Origin: Hyphomicrobiales bacterium
GTDB taxonomy: Bacteria > Pseudomonadota > Alphaproteobacteria > Rhizobiales > Beijerinckiaceae
NCBI GenBank assembly: GCA_025363375.1
Contig: JANYDZ010000495.1
Coordinates: 1 to 15,316 of the forward strand
Direction of reading: 5' to 3'
Length of the DNA: 15,316 nucleotides
The position numbers and the translations under genes were made by a program. The stretch's first letter is position 1; each line of letters begins with the position of its first letter. The notes below the pieces were generated by a model. That model was given only the letters and a program-made list of their open reading frames with translations. It had not been told where the DNA came from and ran no database searches. Below are positions 13,814 through 15,316 of this stretch, piece after piece.

Positions 13814-14602
13814 AGTCCGGCGGCGCTTCGCGATCAGCGAAACGACGGCGAATATGGCAAGCCCCGCCGCGACGAAGCCGATCATCAGCGTGGAAATCGC
13901 GTTGACCTCGGGCGTCACGCCAAGGCGCACCTGGCTGTAGATGCGCATGGGGAGGGTGGTCGAACCTGGCCCAGACGTGAAGCTCGCGAGGACAAAATCA
14001 TCCAGCGACAGCGTAAAGGCGAGCAAAAAGCCTGCGAACACCGCCGGCGACGCCAGCGGCAGCGTCACCCGTAGAAAGGTCGCCAGCGGCGGCGCGCCCA
14101 GGTCCATCGCGGCTTCTTCCAGCGACCGGTCGAGGCCGGTCAGTTTCGCCCGCACTACGACGGCGACGAAACACATGCCCATTGTGGCGTGGGCGACGAC
14201 GATGGTCCAGAATCCCCGCGGAATTCCCAACGCCACGAAAGTCAGCAGCAGCGACAGTCCGATGACGACCTCCGGCAAAACCAGCGGCGCGAAAATCATC
14301 GAGGAAAACAGCGTGCGGCCGGCGAATGCGCCGAACCGCGCGAGGCAGACCGCCGCCGCGACGCCAAGGATCGTCGCCAGACCCGCCGACACCAGCGCCA
14401 CGCGCAGGCTGGCCGAGGCGGCGGACAGCATCTGCTCGTTGGCGAGCAGCGCGGCGTACCAGCGCGTCGAAAATCCACCCCACACCGTCACGAGGCGCGA
14501 GGCGTTGAAGCTGTACAGGATGAGCAGTCCTATCGGCGTGTAGAGAAACGCAAACCCGAATAAAAGCGCGGCAATCTGGAGGAAGGTCATGCGCGGCTTC
14601 AT
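13787..14602 (-). CDS. potI: Putrescine ABC transporter permease PotI
   Basis: This 271-residue inner-membrane subunit of a polyamine ABC importer has about six hydrophobic helices. The N-terminal periplasmic stretch SFNASRLVTVWGGFSTRWYA (31-50) matches the PotI wording closely, which favours putrescine-type PotI over spermidine-type PotC. The EAA loop that contacts the ATPase is EEAAMDLGAPP (162-172), followed by FLRVTLPLASPA. LAFTLSLDDFVLASFTSGPG (194-213) is also characteristic. The ATG at 14602 overlaps the potH stop (ATGA, 14599-14602); Met5 is an alternative start. The 3' end runs 27 bases into the AsmA gene on the other strand. Substrate by family only. Confidence 0.94.
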   Translation of the reverse strand: MKPRMTFLQIAALLFGFAFLYTPIGLLILYSFNASRLVTVWGGFSTRWYAALLANEQMLSAASASLRVALVSAGLATILGVAAAVCLARFGAFAGRTLFSSMIFAPLVLPEVVIGLSLLLTFVALGIPRGFWTIVVAHATMGMCFVAVVVRAKLTGLDRSLEEAAMDLGAPPLATFLRVTLPLASPAVFAGFLLAFTLSLDDFVLASFTSGPGSTTLPMRIYSQVRLGVTPEVNAISTLMIGFVAAGLAIFAVVSLIAKRRRTSAGRSYPS

Positions 14603-15316
14603 GCGGAATCCTCCGCCAACCGCGCGCGCTCGTAGAAAGCCAACGGAACCAGCAGCACGGCCAGCAAAACAATGGCGGCAGCCGAGGCTACGGGCCAGTC
14701 GCGATTGTCGAAGAATTCACTCCAGAGCACGCGGCCGATCATCAACGTATCGGATCCCCCGAGCAAATCGGGAATGACAAATTCGCCGACGGCGGGGATG
14801 AACACAAGCAGGCATCCTGCGACGATTCCCGCGCGCGACAGCGGAAAAGTCACGCGCCAGAAGATCGAGAGCGGTCTGGCGCCGAGATCAGCGGCGGCTT
14901 CCGCCAGCGCCGGATCCTGATTGGCCAGCGCGTTGTAGAGCGGCAACGTCATGAACGGCAGATAGGAATAGACGATGCCGATCAGCACGGCGCCTTCGGT
15001 CGCGAAAATATGCAGGGGCTCGCGAACAAGGCCGAGCCAGAGCAGCGCGTGGTTGAGCAACCCCTCGTCCTTGAGGACCGCGATCCAGGCGTAGACGCGG
15101 ATCAAAAAGCTCGTCCAGAACGGCGCGATCGCCAGAACAACCAGAGTCGGACGCAGGCTTTCGGGCGCGCGCGCCATGGCGTAGGCGAGCGGATAGGCGA
15201 CGCACAGGGCGAGGAGCGTCGCCATGGCTGCGAGCCGCAACGAGGACAGATAGGCTTCGATATAAAGCGTATCCTCAGCCAGCGCCCGATAGGCGGCGAA
15301 CCCGAGTTCGCCGAGG
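14599..15316 (-). CDS. potH: Putrescine ABC transporter permease PotH (partial, continues past right edge)
   Basis: This is the partner permease of PotI. About 238 codons are visible, entering in frame at the window's right edge with LGELGFAAYRALAEDTLYIE. No start codon has been reached: the TTG at 15240 is internal, because the upstream frame still reads as PotH (TLYIEAYLSSLRLAA). Characteristic segments are APFWTSFLIRVYAWIAVLKD, IVYSYLPFMTLPLYNAL, the EAA loop EAAADLGARPLSIF, FIPAVGEFVIPDLLGG and EFFDNRDWPVASA, all close to E. coli PotH. It is coupled to potI by an ATGA overlap. The ATPase (potG) and binding protein (potF) should lie further right, outside the window. Confidence 0.94.
   Translation of the reverse strand, partial: LGELGFAAYRALAEDTLYIEAYLSSLRLAAMATLLALCVAYPLAYAMARAPESLRPTLVVLAIAPFWTSFLIRVYAWIAVLKDEGLLNHALLWLGLVREPLHIFATEGAVLIGIVYSYLPFMTLPLYNALANQDPALAEAAADLGARPLSIFWRVTFPLSRAGIVAGCLLVFIPAVGEFVIPDLLGGSDTLMIGRVLWSEFFDNRDWPVASAAAIVLLAVLLVPLAFYERARLAEDSA

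Noticed and set aside
1..15316. CRISPR array, insertion sequence, prophage or toxin-antitoxin genes
   Set aside because: No repeat-spacer array, transposase, terminal inverted repeats, phage genes or small paired genes were seen on either strand.

Overview
The window is GC-rich bacterial chromosome, most likely from an alphaproteobacterium of the Hyphomicrobiales (Rhizobiales). The taxonomic call is an inference. It rests on the gene order rlpA - D,D-carboxypeptidase - tmk - holB - metG, which is characteristic of Alphaproteobacteria, on a DUF2865-type protein, which I know mainly from that order, and on the base composition. I see no mobile element, CRISPR array, phage gene or obvious transferred island. 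This is mostly conserved chromosome.

Left block (1-5367, minus strand): five genes read leftward. First is a RlpA lipoprotein acting on septal peptidoglycan. Next is a secreted penicillin-binding D,D-carboxypeptidase. The cytoplasmic genes follow: thymidylate kinase (tmk), the delta' subunit of the DNA polymerase III clamp loader (holB) and methionyl-tRNA synthetase (metG, cut by the window's left edge). The carboxypeptidase/tmk junction is TGATG and the tmk/holB junction is ATGA, so these three are probably translationally coupled. A perfect hairpin sits between holB and metG. The cluster joins envelope growth, dTTP supply, replication and translation.

Centre (5368-10560): a divergent intergenic region carries the rlpA promoter region and a complete tRNA-Ser(UGA) with encoded CCA. 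Then, on the plus strand, comes a two-gene tripartite efflux operon: a periplasmic adaptor (membrane fusion protein) and a 1047-residue HAE1-type RND pump of the MdtB/MdtC kind, with a TGATG overlap. A strong intrinsic terminator follows. No outer-membrane channel gene and no regulator gene is adjacent.

Right block (10561-15316): a short intergenic region has a tandem 19-bp repeat and a CtrA-like site. It is followed by a membrane-anchored DUF2865-type protein of unknown function with three Cys pairs, then an AsmA-family protein, both on the plus strand. On the minus strand, convergent with AsmA, are two permeases that closely match PotI and PotH of the putrescine ABC importer. potH runs off the right edge, and potG and potF would be expected beyond it.

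I did not find a clear previously undescribed system. The observations most worth a second look are the DUF2865 protein and its promoter region, and a C-terminal motif (A-x-LLQSSVA) shared by RlpA and the DUF2865 protein, two otherwise unrelated exported proteins.
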